Below, in pieces: positions 34,621 through 43,477 of a stretch of 64,000 bases of DNA. Where the stretch lies: NCBI RefSeq assembly GCF_001306135.1, contig NZ_LGKP01000042.1:83705-147704 (forward strand), read 5' to 3'. Source of the DNA: Herpetosiphon geysericola. GTDB taxonomy: Bacteria > Chloroflexota > Chloroflexia > Chloroflexales > Herpetosiphonaceae. Position 1 is the first letter of the stretch. Each line of letters starts with the position of its first letter. The notes beneath the pieces are model-generated. The model had not been told where the DNA came from. It searched no databases and was given only the letters and a program-made list of their open reading frames with translations. Made by a program: the position numbers and the translations under genes.

Positions 34621-37081
34621 CCATAGCCCACTGTTCGCGCTCGATTGTGATTGTATTCTTTGCTCCGCGAGGCTTTCCATCAAGCCGAATGATAACCGTC
34701 TTGTACAATTCCACTGCTTCTGGAGCAGAAGGGGCCTCCACGATGATCGCGAATGGGCCGCTGGAAATGATCACGTCGTCTGGTCCAACTGAGGTTGCCT
34801 CGCGTGCGTGATGCTCAAGACAGCGTGGAGATGGCAATGGAATCTCGTCGGTTACACCAAGGAGATCAGCGATACCACGCTCCATCGATGATTTAATGGA
34901 CTTCGCGCTTTCCTGGAGCATGGCGCGGACATCTGCATTCATCATACTGTCTTCACCGTTACGAATTGCTTTTGCCAGCTCCTCTAACAGTGACATGCCA
35001 GCGTCAAATTCCAACAGACCTTTGGTGAGATCTGCCCCGTTTAGGATTGCTGCGCTAGCCGCCTTACGGGCAACAACACCGAGTGCACGTTCGCTCATCG
35101 TGTCGCTATAGCCAACAAAGATGACTTCACAGTCTTGGCGATTGGTCGGGCGATACGCACGGCGTTTTGCCTGAAACAAATCATATAGGCTGTAGACAGG
35201 CTCGAGTACGACAATGGACGACCATGCAATCAGGTTCAGACCGGTTTTCACGAGTCTGGGATTGCAGATGACGACCTGTGTGTCATCCTCTTCACGCTCC
35301 TTAAACCATTGGGCCCGTTCACCAGGTTTCACGGTTGTTGAGCGGAGGATCGCAATCTTGAGCGGGGTTTCGTGGTTGAGTCCTGCCAGTTCCGCCACTT
35401 TGTGCTGGAGATCAATACAAATATCGTGCTTATCACCGGTATGCTCGACAAAAACAAGCACACGGCGACCAGTATTAATCCGCTCAGCACAGAATTCTGC
35501 GAGGTACTCGTGATGGGGAAGAATTGTATCTGAAGCTAGGGTATCGGCCTGATATACCTCATTCACAATCTTTGATGCGATGGTGACCTCGCGCCATGGT
35601 TGATAGGGGTAGCGAAGCGTTCCCCTAAGATACGATGCGAGCGCATCATATCCACCAGCGGCAATCATACGTCTGCCCACATCTTCAAGATCGTCATACT
35701 GAGCACGAACATTTGGTGGCATGCTCAGCAAGACCATATCTTCCGTATAGCCGGGCATGTTGAACCCCATCTGATCGATAAGGGCCATAACCGATGTATT
35801 TTGGACAATGGTTGCGAGCTGCGCAGTAATACCCGGTCGCTCACGCACGACTGTTTCACAGCGTGATTTACCACTATAGTGGCCAGCATCATCGCGGCGT
35901 TCAATCTCACGGTCAATGACTGCAGTGATTCCTGCTTCTCGGACAAACTGCGGCTGGTTGTTCCAACCCCAGCGATCTATAACGATCTTGTTATCCATCC
36001 GGAGTAAGAGTCCATACAAGGTACTTGCATACCCGCCATACAATGTCCCGGTGAGGCCGATGGTATAGCGGCTGGCCTTTTTCATCGCGCCAAAAGCACG
36101 ACCAAGTGCTGTGGTGAGACCCTTGCATTCGTGGATTTCATCCGCTAGGTACACATCAACCATGCCGGCGTAGCGTTTGCCAATGAGCAGTCCCAGCGCA
36201 TAGCGGGCATTGCTGGTCGGTCGTTCTCCAGGTAGAGCACGGTATCCATTCTCGTCATAGTAAAACTCCTGCCATTCTGGTGTTTGCCAGATTGGATGCG
36301 TGCGATCATGGACATTGTCCTGAACCCGACTGGCTTGGCCAAGCCGTTCGTTACAGTACACACAGGTGATCGTGCGAAGTCCTTTTCGTCGCAGCATTGC
36401 TGGTGAGATCCCAGCACCTTTTTGATTCAGTGCACGTCGGCCGCAGCGGGGGCAGCATACCCCATGGCGCGGAAGGACAAATGTTTGTCGCAGGATGCGA
36501 TCCCGCTCTCGCTTCCATAGCGGGAGCCGGAGTATCTTCGTTTCCCCATCAGCATTTATGTAGCTATGTTCCCACTGTATTGGTTCATCCGTGGTGGGGC
36601 TCTCTGCATCAGCACCAACGGTTGCCTCAACCTGCTTGGCTTTTTGACGTTGCCGCTTATAGGCAGCCTCGTTGGCCTCGATCTCGGCATCAACATTGGC
36701 ATAGAACCGATCCCGCTTGGCGCGGAGCATGTCGAGTCGTGTTGCTGTAGTGCTTGTTCTGGTGATTGCTCCGCGCTCCAGTTCGCGTATCTCAGCTCCA
36801 AGCGTTGCACCGGAGTCGAGCTTAAGTTTGGAGTTGGCGATCATGCCAACGAGTGGTTTTGTAGGGGTATGCACCGCATCGCGGAAGAATTGTCCCACAT
36901 CTGAGGGGGACTCAAGGATGCGAATATCCCATGTATTGCCAAGATACTGATTCCATTCGTCGTACCATGGTGGCAGTGCTGCCCCTTTTTTGCCGGCGTA
37001 GAAATCAGCGACTTGTTTGGCCTCCCCGATAAGGTGGCCAGGTCCGGTAACAATCGTAACAAATGCACGTGAGCGGGTCAT
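34613..37081 (-). CDS. SF2/SNF2-like helicase, motifs Ia to VI only (motif I is in the preceding gene)
   Basis: An 822-residue protein with an AAAGGA site upstream. It opens with a motif Ia-like strand (FVTIVTGPGHLIGEA, residues 7-21), then a long insert with a four-Cys zinc ribbon (C210, C213, C240, C243), DEIH at 314-317 (motif II), GLTGT at 342-346 (III), and a C-terminal RecA domain with a GLNL strand (V) and QAKRRAYRPTN (VI). There is no Walker A here. The missing motif lies at the very end of the preceding gene (37183-39852), so the helicase is split between motif I and Ia. Both products would be needed for ATP hydrolysis. Confidence 0.8.
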   Translation of the reverse strand: MTRSRAFVTIVTGPGHLIGEAKQVADFYAGKKGAALPPWYDEWNQYLGNTWDIRILESPSDVGQFFRDAVHTPTKPLVGMIANSKLKLDSGATLGAEIRELERGAITRTSTTATRLDMLRAKRDRFYANVDAEIEANEAAYKRQRQKAKQVEATVGADAESPTTDEPIQWEHSYINADGETKILRLPLWKRERDRILRQTFVLPRHGVCCPRCGRRALNQKGAGISPAMLRRKGLRTITCVYCNERLGQASRVQDNVHDRTHPIWQTPEWQEFYYDENGYRALPGERPTSNARYALGLLIGKRYAGMVDVYLADEIHECKGLTTALGRAFGAMKKASRYTIGLTGTLYGGYASTLYGLLLRMDNKIVIDRWGWNNQPQFVREAGITAVIDREIERRDDAGHYSGKSRCETVVRERPGITAQLATIVQNTSVMALIDQMGFNMPGYTEDMVLLSMPPNVRAQYDDLEDVGRRMIAAGGYDALASYLRGTLRYPYQPWREVTIASKIVNEVYQADTLASDTILPHHEYLAEFCAERINTGRRVLVFVEHTGDKHDICIDLQHKVAELAGLNHETPLKIAILRSTTVKPGERAQWFKEREEDDTQVVICNPRLVKTGLNLIAWSSIVVLEPVYSLYDLFQAKRRAYRPTNRQDCEVIFVGYSDTMSERALGVVARKAASAAILNGADLTKGLLEFDAGMSLLEELAKAIRNGEDSMMNADVRAMLQESAKSIKSSMERGIADLLGVTDEIPLPSPRCLEHHAREATSVGPDDVIISSGPFAIIVEAPSAPEAVELYKTVIIRLDGKPRGAKNTITIEREQWAMDV

Positions 37082-37126
37082 GGTGACATAATCCTTTCAA
37101 AAAAAAAGAACGCCGAATCACCATGA

Positions 37127-37170
37127 CACGCCCCAGTGGGCGTGCGATGGGATCGCAGTGTCCACTGGGG
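37127..37170 (-). promoter_or_regulatory. Interleaved-repeat leader between the two helicase halves
   Basis: CACGCCC/GGGCGTG (37127-37133, 37138-37144) interleaves with 37131-37139 and 37162-37170. A third hairpin (37143-37148, 37152-37157) lies between. An A-rich tract and the Shine-Dalgarno follow. Confidence 0.5.
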
Positions 37171-37182
37171 TGTGATCATTCA

Positions 37183-39852
37183 TCAAAGAAGCCCTGAATC
37201 ATCGAGGTGATGGAGAATATGGGCAATGCCTAGCCCAATACTGGTGTTATGGCTGACAATTCCGTTGGAAATGAAGGCATGGGTTTCTGGTACTGTCAGG
37301 TCATAACAGGGCTGGAGTCCAGTATCTTCAATGGTGACGATTTTGTCCCAAAAGAAGGCTGGGGTGGTGAGTGACTGGAGCTCAGGATAATGCTCAGCCA
37401 TCTGGCGAAGTTTTGCATATCCAGGTGCCTGTAATTTGCGGAGATACATCCGAAACTCACGGGGAACCTTGTCGAACTGAATCGCTGGGAGATGCGGAAC
37501 GACGTCGATATTCGTATTCGATGTGATTGGCAAGAGATGTCTGCGCTCCTGCTTGCGTTCAAGGCGAAAGCCGATATGCTCGTAAAACGCCTTGGCCTGG
37601 GTCCCGTTCATGGCGATCATCCATGCGCCTGCCTTCGAGTTGGGCCTAAACCGCCGGGTGGCAATGATGCCAAACTGGAGGAGCAAGAGATGAACCTGGT
37701 GAGCCAGGCGTTTTGATGCTGAGCAGAATTCAACCGTTCCATCATTCAGGGCTGACCCATCGGTATCAAACAAGCCTTGCAAGAACGCACGGATGATTGA
37801 CTGGGGAGCCTGAAGAATGCAGGGTGGGATTTCCTTGTGAAGTGATAGAACGTTCATGAATCCCAGCTGATTGAGCCACTCCTTGAAGAGCCGACTATGG
37901 ATACGATAGCCGTAGGAGGCGTTTTTCGTTTCAACGAGCGTTAACCCCATAGGCTTAATCTCAGTGCTGATGGCATTGAGCAGGGGGGCATCGGCTGACG
38001 TAAAGCCGACACTATTAATATGCCGCATACATCCGTCCCCTAGGATCAACCCAAACAGATAGGCTAGATCCTCGGTAAGATGTGATGGATATTCCACAGG
38101 TTTTGGATGTCCTCCCGGGATGTTGATAGGGGTGAATGGCGGCAACGCTGTCGTATTGCCCCATACCTGATCATGGCGCTGAATGGCGATGTACTCACCA
38201 ACGGTGACATCAGCAAGCTGTTTCCACCGTCGCTCTCCATCGCGGCCGAGCACAAGAACGGGGTGGACGAGTGTTCCAGTTAGCTCATATCCGCAGCGTG
38301 ACATAACACGCAGAGTGCGTTTGACACCGCTGTTGTAAAAGTGGCTAGTGTGACGGGGACCATCCGGTGTTTGCACAACGATATCTAGTCGAGCAAATGA
38401 GTCCTCTGGCGTATGGGCAGGCATAAGCGATTCAATGGAGACAAGCCCTTGTGCTGTTGGGATAAGAGTTCCGGCACAAACGCACTTCCCGCCGCCCATT
38501 TCGACGGCCAGAAAGCCGGCATCAGGGGTTTCCCCCCACGCATCATCGTAGGTCGTCAAAAATCGCACCATCGCTGCTGCGAGGTGTTTTTGCATCGGGA
38601 TAAGTCCAGGCTCATAGCCAGGAAGTGCCCGCCCGTCAGCTCGTTGGAGGTCGTTTAACCAGCCGGCCGTCAGCGGGTCCATATCCAAGCCGTATTTCGG
38701 TGGGGCCGCAGTCGTGACCGCATCTAGGAGGCTTTGAGCCGTCCCTTTGTTGGCCATCAGTTCTGCCATACCGCGATCACCGCTGTAACACCGAAGTGTT
38801 CCATCGCTTTCATCAAGCGTAAAGACCACGGGGACTCGCCGAGTGACATTGATCGTGTCTGTGATCGTAGCGCTGGTTGTTTCCCTCGTCTCGGTGTATT
38901 TTTCGGTTTTCTCTTCGGTTGATCCTTTAATCAGTTGCAATCGGCCACCGATTTCGAGGACTTCGCCGTTGATTTCGCCGTCGGCAATCCGGATCATAGA
39001 CTGGGACGGATTGAGCGGTGCTGCAGGGCGCAGCCGGGCATGAGTCAAGGTTCCGTGGGCGGCCGTATGGCTTTTTGAGCGCCAGGCTCCTCCACCCTTG
39101 ATCACATCCTGCATCGCCATCGTTGGCGTACCGAGCGACCCATCCTTCCATATGATCTTCTTCTTCGTGCCAATGGGCTTCGGAAGGACATACAACGATT
39201 CCGGCTGCTGCTCTAGGATGGGGAGGTCGCTGGCCAAAAGTTCTTTGATCCGGGCTGCTTCAGCGCGAAGCTCGGTGCCAATACGCGGAACGTCACGCAC
39301 GACCCCAAAGACAACGGCCTCTCGCCAGCGCCGGTGCTCGTCAGGAAATTGATAGATGCGGAGGTTGTCATAACACCGTGCGAGGTGATTGACCCCTTCC
39401 TGGCGGGCGAAGATGTCTTGCGGGGTGACCAAGATAGTAACACCACCGGGCTGCACCCAGCCCCCTTCTTCGATGACGCGGCGGAATCCTTTGATTTCCA
39501 GCCGACCACCGCCTTCGTGCTTCGTGTCTTCACTGAAGGGTGGATTGAGGTATGCCAGTTGGCTAAAGTGGCGTGTGGCTTGGAGCGCCTTCAAGGTGTC
39601 GCAGCACGTCACGTGGGTGGCGTGTGTGGCACACTCTTTAGCACGCTCATCGTGGATATCATTGAGATAGAGTCGTCCAGTTGGGATAGCACACTGGGCT
39701 GCAATAATGCTGGCTGCGATAGCACGACCGGCATAGGCATCCAGCATTCGGGCCGCCCCATGGGGGTCGGATACAAACGACGCCATCATTGCGGCGACAT
39801 CTGCATGGACTTCTTGGAAGCCGAAATCGGTCCAGTTTGCGATACGAGCCAT
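37183..39852 (-). CDS. DNA methyltransferase-like protein with helicase motif I and an in-frame intein
   Basis: An 889-residue precursor with AAGGAG before the ATG at 39852. Residues 1-210 resemble an N6-type methyltransferase fold (LDAYAGRAIAA at 37-47, catalytic NPPF near 103-106; DUF6094-like). A variable segment follows, then the start of a helicase domain ending in FLAVEMGGGK at 447-456. An intein (457-869) interrupts Walker A between Lys and Thr. The 20-residue C-extein begins TSIGLGIAHIL and ends with a stop soon after. Spliced length is 476 residues. The rest of the helicase is the next gene. Together they may form a modification-and-translocation complex. Confidence 0.8.
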   Translation of the reverse strand: MARIANWTDFGFQEVHADVAAMMASFVSDPHGAARMLDAYAGRAIAASIIAAQCAIPTGRLYLNDIHDERAKECATHATHVTCCDTLKALQATRHFSQLAYLNPPFSEDTKHEGGGRLEIKGFRRVIEEGGWVQPGGVTILVTPQDIFARQEGVNHLARCYDNLRIYQFPDEHRRWREAVVFGVVRDVPRIGTELRAEAARIKELLASDLPILEQQPESLYVLPKPIGTKKKIIWKDGSLGTPTMAMQDVIKGGGAWRSKSHTAAHGTLTHARLRPAAPLNPSQSMIRIADGEINGEVLEIGGRLQLIKGSTEEKTEKYTETRETTSATITDTINVTRRVPVVFTLDESDGTLRCYSGDRGMAELMANKGTAQSLLDAVTTAAPPKYGLDMDPLTAGWLNDLQRADGRALPGYEPGLIPMQKHLAAAMVRFLTTYDDAWGETPDAGFLAVEMGGGKCVCAGTLIPTAQGLVSIESLMPAHTPEDSFARLDIVVQTPDGPRHTSHFYNSGVKRTLRVMSRCGYELTGTLVHPVLVLGRDGERRWKQLADVTVGEYIAIQRHDQVWGNTTALPPFTPINIPGGHPKPVEYPSHLTEDLAYLFGLILGDGCMRHINSVGFTSADAPLLNAISTEIKPMGLTLVETKNASYGYRIHSRLFKEWLNQLGFMNVLSLHKEIPPCILQAPQSIIRAFLQGLFDTDGSALNDGTVEFCSASKRLAHQVHLLLLQFGIIATRRFRPNSKAGAWMIAMNGTQAKAFYEHIGFRLERKQERRHLLPITSNTNIDVVPHLPAIQFDKVPREFRMYLRKLQAPGYAKLRQMAEHYPELQSLTTPAFFWDKIVTIEDTGLQPCYDLTVPETHAFISNGIVSHNTSIGLGIAHILHHLDDSGLL
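37246..38484 (-). other. LAGLIDADG homing-endonuclease intein in a Walker A motif (413 aa)
   Basis: It starts at Cys (CVCAGTLIPT, block A) right after GGGK and ends ...FISNGIVSHN before Thr, so the +1 residue is Thr. Block B is GTLVHPVLV (intein residues 70-78, TxxH). Two LAGLIDADG-type helices, LFGLILGDG (143-151) and LQGLFDTDG (235-243), mark the homing endonuclease. All splicing residues (Cys1, block B His, penultimate His, final Asn) are present, so it is probably active. Confidence 0.9.
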
Positions 39853-39880
39853 AGTGAGTCACTCCTTATGTACGTGTGCG

Positions 39881-39932
39881 GAGTGTCCAGGTGGCCCACA
39901 GGTGCGGGCGGTCACACTGGACACTCCCGCAC
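39881..39932 (-). promoter_or_regulatory. Interleaved-repeat leader of the methyltransferase/intein gene
   Basis: 10-bp perfect hairpin (39881-39890, 39917-39926). Its loop holds GTGCGGG (39902-39908), complementary to 39926-39932. A second GTGCGG at 39876-39881 can compete for the same strand. Confidence 0.6.
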
Positions 39933-39941
39933 AGGGTTTGT

Positions 39942-41222
39942 TTAATCAAGCGATTCATCATCGTCATGCTCAGCGTCTGCTCCTTCAGAGACAATCACGG
40001 GCATGAGGATGGTTTCATCTGGGTCATTAAGCCCAAACATTTCAATGGTTCCATCCGCATCAGGAACACCAACGCAGAATGAAACGATTTTTCCCCAACG
40101 GGTGCACTCGCCAGCAAGAACCCAATACCCGGTGCAGCCGGATGCTGGGATCTTGATGATGAGCCCAGCTTTGATACCCTCTTCCCATAGTCGAGCCGCC
40201 CACTCATGGCGAACTGGCAGGGGAGATGCAATATCCAACTGGTTAAAGAAGTGATCAAGATCAGCGATGCCATCTTCTCCCGTGATATGGAGAAATGGCT
40301 GACCTACCTTTGGACGGTGGACCGTCCAATGTTCGACGACGATATGTCCGAGGCCGCTGGTTTCGAGCGGCGCATCATTCCAATGCTGACGATATTGCCC
40401 TTTTCCTTCAACACGGCGGGCTGCTGTGTAGAGTGGCATGTCAGCAATGCGATAGCCGAGGGCAACCAAGGGATTCCATTCGCGCGTCGGGAGTTTGACC
40501 AGCGCTCGCTTGGAATCCATAAAGGTAGCCCATAATGCCGTCAGTTTCTTATGTCCCCCAACAGCGCTGAAATACACAACTTCAGGAAATTGTCCTGAGG
40601 GTGTGAGCGTTGCTGGAAGGGCTGCCCAACACACCATGTCTACGCTGGCCTTGCTGGGCAATTCGGTGATCATGGGTTTTCCATCGCGCATATGATTGCG
40701 CAGCGGATTGTTAGGGAGTGTTCTGATAAGCGACTCACCATCTTCATTGATATGCCACGAGGTACCACCGAGTGCTGTTAAACAGACAGCAAGGTGGATT
40801 GGCAGATGGTCGAGATCAGGCACATCAGTGCTTAATCCATAGTCATAGAGCCGTCGTTGTTTCCACCAGACGGTAAGTGTCTCCGCAAAAAGCATTTGGG
40901 TGATGCTTCCATCTGGGTTTGCATGCCCAACACTAGACAGCAGCGCCGTATGAATATCTCGCAGGAAGTTACTAAGAAAGCGAACGTAGGTGTATGGGCG
41001 CTGCCATGTTGCAGGGAGCCGTTCCACCTTGGCTCCATACCCATAGTAATAGGGTAGTAAGCGAAATCCTAATGTGGGCAAGATGCTGTCTGCCATCGGA
41101 TCTGCAAGAACCAGTTTCATAGGCTCGCTGGTTTCGCTGACGTTCTCAGCAGCCTTGTGTGCACGTGCATGAAGTGTGTGAATCGCCTCTCCGTCAGAGA
41201 GGCGAGAAAAAATACTGTTCAT
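39942..41222 (-). CDS. Hypothetical protein (426 aa), operon member
   Basis: The ATG at 41222 has GGAGG 6 bases upstream; an earlier in-frame start (41261) lacks one. The protein is soluble, Trp/Tyr-rich, with an acidic C-terminal tail. No catalytic motif or known domain is recognised. It directly precedes the methyltransferase gene, so it likely takes part in the same complex. Confidence 0.7.
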   Translation of the reverse strand: MNSIFSRLSDGEAIHTLHARAHKAAENVSETSEPMKLVLADPMADSILPTLGFRLLPYYYGYGAKVERLPATWQRPYTYVRFLSNFLRDIHTALLSSVGHANPDGSITQMLFAETLTVWWKQRRLYDYGLSTDVPDLDHLPIHLAVCLTALGGTSWHINEDGESLIRTLPNNPLRNHMRDGKPMITELPSKASVDMVCWAALPATLTPSGQFPEVVYFSAVGGHKKLTALWATFMDSKRALVKLPTREWNPLVALGYRIADMPLYTAARRVEGKGQYRQHWNDAPLETSGLGHIVVEHWTVHRPKVGQPFLHITGEDGIADLDHFFNQLDIASPLPVRHEWAARLWEEGIKAGLIIKIPASGCTGYWVLAGECTRWGKIVSFCVGVPDADGTIEMFGLNDPDETILMPVIVSEGADAEHDDDESLD

Positions 41223-41233
41223 AAAAACCTCCA

Positions 41234-41300
41234 CAGCCGCCCAGATGAACGGCTGCATCATGCAATCGTTCCCTTGGAGCGGCGTGAACGGTTCGGTTCA
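41234..41300 (-). promoter_or_regulatory. Hairpin leader of the gene at 39942-41222
   Basis: CAGCCG/CGGCTG hairpin next to the GGAGG site. Its loop segment GATGAAC can pair, with a bulge, with GGTTCAATC near 41292-41300. Weak support for interleaving. Confidence 0.3.
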
Positions 41301-41301
41301 A

Positions 41302-41721
41302 TCAGATCAGGCGCGCTAGTGCCTCGTCAAGTCGTTGGAGAAGCTGGCCCGAATCATCTGTGTGAACAAAGGTTGTGGTCGCCAAACTATGTTGTTCGCT
41401 TACTCGCCAGTGGCGTGAAGCATTAAAACATACTTCGACTGAGATTCCTTGTGGGTTGAGTAAATCGTTGTTACCTCCTCCTGTTGGAAGAGTAAACCGT
41501 GCCATCCACGCAATATCACGTTCATAGCGAACGCTATACTGTGTGGTAAAGGTTGTGCCAAATGCCTGCTCAAAAAGAGCTTGGGCGTACGCTGCTGTGA
41601 AAATGCCGCGAGTGCAGTCTTCTTGTGTGGCCCATTGAAGGGGCCAATAGTGGATATTTGGGGCTGAATCGTCGCCAATCCAATGTTCATATGTTGGATC
41701 ATGCGGGTCATAGAGGTACAT
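41302..41721 (-). CDS. Hypothetical protein (139 aa)
   Basis: An AAGGAG site precedes the ATG at 41721. An alpha/beta protein rich in aromatic residues, with no known motif. Same orientation and spacing as its neighbours. Confidence 0.65.
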   Translation of the reverse strand: MYLYDPHDPTYEHWIGDDSAPNIHYWPLQWATQEDCTRGIFTAAYAQALFEQAFGTTFTTQYSVRYERDIAWMARFTLPTGGGNNDLLNPQGISVEVCFNASRHWRVSEQHSLATTTFVHTDDSGQLLQRLDEALARLI

Positions 41722-41738
41722 ATGCTATCTCCTTAGCC

Positions 41739-41790
41739 ATCCTTTCGGACAGCTGCATAAAAAGCGTCCAGAAGAGGAAGGTAAAGGATG
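41739..41790 (-). promoter_or_regulatory. Nested hairpins upstream of the gene at 41302-41721
   Basis: CATCCTTT/AAAGGATG outer pairing encloses a GGAC/GTCC stem. Here the pairings nest rather than interleave. Confidence 0.35.
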
Positions 41791-41794
41791 TATT

Positions 41795-41995
41795 TCAGGC
41801 TACATAAGCATCATCAGTTGGTGTTGATGGTTCGATTGTCGGCTGGAGGATGGGCTTGCTCAACAAGTCATACACAAGCCGATTTAATCGTGTCTCTGCT
41901 TCGAGATAGGTTGGTGCATATCCAACTAATTCTCCATTGAGATAGAGTGCAAAGTCTCCGGTTTTTCGATCATAGACGATCTGTTTTTGATACAT
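41795..41995 (-). CDS. Small hypothetical protein (66 aa)
   Basis: AAGGAG precedes the ATG at 41995. The N-terminus forms strands (MYQKQIVYDRKTGDFALYLN, then GELVGYA) followed by a helix (YLEAETRLNRLVYDLL). A compact beta-beta-alpha fold is likely. No family recognised. Confidence 0.6.
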   Translation of the reverse strand: MYQKQIVYDRKTGDFALYLNGELVGYAPTYLEAETRLNRLVYDLLSKPILQPTIEPSTPTDDAYVA

Positions 41996-42017
41996 GACAG
42001 GAGCTCCTTCAAAAAGA

Positions 42018-42076
42018 AGGATTGCACACTAGAGTCCCTAATGAGGGCACACCGTGTGCAATCCTCATTAGGGACT
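42018..42076 (-). promoter_or_regulatory. Strongest interleaved-repeat leader (12-bp and 14-bp perfect stems)
   Basis: 42018-42029 pairs perfectly with 42054-42065, and 42033-42046 pairs perfectly with 42063-42076. The second left arm lies in the loop of the first hairpin and the right arms overlap by three bases, so the two states are alternatives or form a strained pseudoknot. Leader of the small gene at 41795-41995. Confidence 0.7.
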
Positions 42077-42123
42077 AATATGGAACGAATAGAAGGTATG
42101 CTTGTTTGTGATCTGAGGCTCCA

Positions 42124-42942
42124 TCAATGATGAAGCATTGTCTTTGTTTGATTCGCAGTCTGTTGGAGAACTTGTTGTGCCGCTATTTGCAGGGCAGTAC
42201 CAGCGGAATCATCTGCGCGTGGTTTCCACACAGTCGCAATATGCGCCAAGTGTTCTACCTGAAGTTCGCCAAGTCTTTTGCCCCGAGTAATGGTGCCAAT
42301 GTGGCATATCACATTTTCAGGGGCAATGGATGAGACTGTTTCTTGAGCTTCAAGAGTATCCCAATCGACGGTGTCTTCATGATTAGGAATGAGTGGTGAT
42401 GTTTGGCGATCAGTGAATCGTTTTTGTTGCGCTGTGCGTCGTACTTGTTCAAGATCGCGCTGGTGTATGAGTAAGAAATCGCGTATCTCCAAGCAAATTC
42501 CAATGAAATCATCATCAGGAAAGCGCATTGTGATGCTCGTAGTAGGTTTGCCGTTGGGAGCAATGCCTCCAGTGGCGGTCTTTTTACCAGGGCCGATAGT
42601 GATGCCTATCCGCCAAGGAAAACGACTAAACTTGTTATCAGAGCCCGGATCAAACTCGACTTTGAAAAGTCGGCTTTCAATACTATCTTCTCGGAACGAT
42701 CCTCCAAATACCTCAAGTTTCCAGCCATGTTGCCGTGCTGCCCCAATGAGAACGTGATGGATGAGGAGCTTGGCCTTGATGATGGGAAGATAGGCATTAC
42801 CTCGATCAAGATGAATACGACGCTCACGATCGTAGCTCACCAATTCCCATTCAAGACGCTCGATGCCGAGTGCATCGTACACATTACAAAATGCCTTATT
42901 TGTGGCATATTCAATAAGGGCGTATTTAATATGATCAGCCAT
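42124..42942 (-). CDS. Hypothetical protein (272 aa)
   Basis: The ATG at 42942 (MADHIKYALI) is chosen because GGAG lies upstream; the longer frame starting at 42993 overlaps a hairpin. An alpha/beta protein with a basic middle and a helical C-terminus; no recognised motif. Probably the first gene of the long minus-strand set that runs to 28974, since the next gene upstream faces the other way. Confidence 0.65.
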   Translation of the reverse strand: MADHIKYALIEYATNKAFCNVYDALGIERLEWELVSYDRERRIHLDRGNAYLPIIKAKLLIHHVLIGAARQHGWKLEVFGGSFREDSIESRLFKVEFDPGSDNKFSRFPWRIGITIGPGKKTATGGIAPNGKPTTSITMRFPDDDFIGICLEIRDFLLIHQRDLEQVRRTAQQKRFTDRQTSPLIPNHEDTVDWDTLEAQETVSSIAPENVICHIGTITRGKRLGELQVEHLAHIATVWKPRADDSAGTALQIAAQQVLQQTANQTKTMLHH

Positions 42943-43024
42943 AGATGCTCCACAGCATGCCCCATCACAGACGGGGTATGCTACAATAAACATACACCGA
43001 TGATAGGAATAGCGGGAGGTTTGT
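42943..43024. promoter_or_regulatory. Divergent promoter region
   Basis: 82 bases between divergent genes. A 10-bp hairpin with one G-U pair (AGCATGCCCC with GGGGTATGCT) lies next to the minus-strand start. A TACAAT on the plus strand is a possible -10 for the gene at 43025. Confidence 0.35.
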
Positions 43025-43477
43025 ATGAGTTTTACCCTCTGGCTCTGTACTCATCCGCTCACGTGGGCACCACAATGGGTGCAGACGTGGCGTCAGCGCC
43101 ATATTGCTCGGGTCGGAGAAGCGCGGATTATGCCGCGGCTCCTCGCTGCGCAAGCACAAGGTATTGGTATCAACGATGGATGGGTTGAGCCGGGGACTCC
43201 TTGCCAAGAGATCTTGGTGTGGTTTGATGAGCAAATCGCAGCAACGCCACGAATCCCGCTTGATGTGTTTCGCATGGTGGTTGCGCGATGTACCGCTGAA
43301 GAACAGGGCCATCAACTCTCCAGCGATGCGGTTATTGTTAATTGGCAGGGAACCCGTGCTACATGGTGGTCTGAAGGCCGTGACCATGTCGGTACCGCAC
43401 TTGGAGACCACCATGACGGTCTCTATGTGGTAGCCAGCGGTGCCGGCCATACATGGCATCATTCCCCTAATAAGTGA
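43025..43477 (+). CDS. Hypothetical protein (150 aa), plus strand within the minus-strand block
   Basis: GGGAGG lies 6 bases upstream of the ATG at 43025. Trp- and His-rich, ending DGLYVVASGAGHTWHHSP. No domain recognised. Its 3' end overlaps the convergent gene 43459-43812 by 19 bases. Confidence 0.6.
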   Translation: MSFTLWLCTHPLTWAPQWVQTWRQRHIARVGEARIMPRLLAAQAQGIGINDGWVEPGTPCQEILVWFDEQIAATPRIPLDVFRMVVARCTAEEQGHQLSSDAVIVNWQGTRATWWSEGRDHVGTALGDHHDGLYVVASGAGHTWHHSPNK

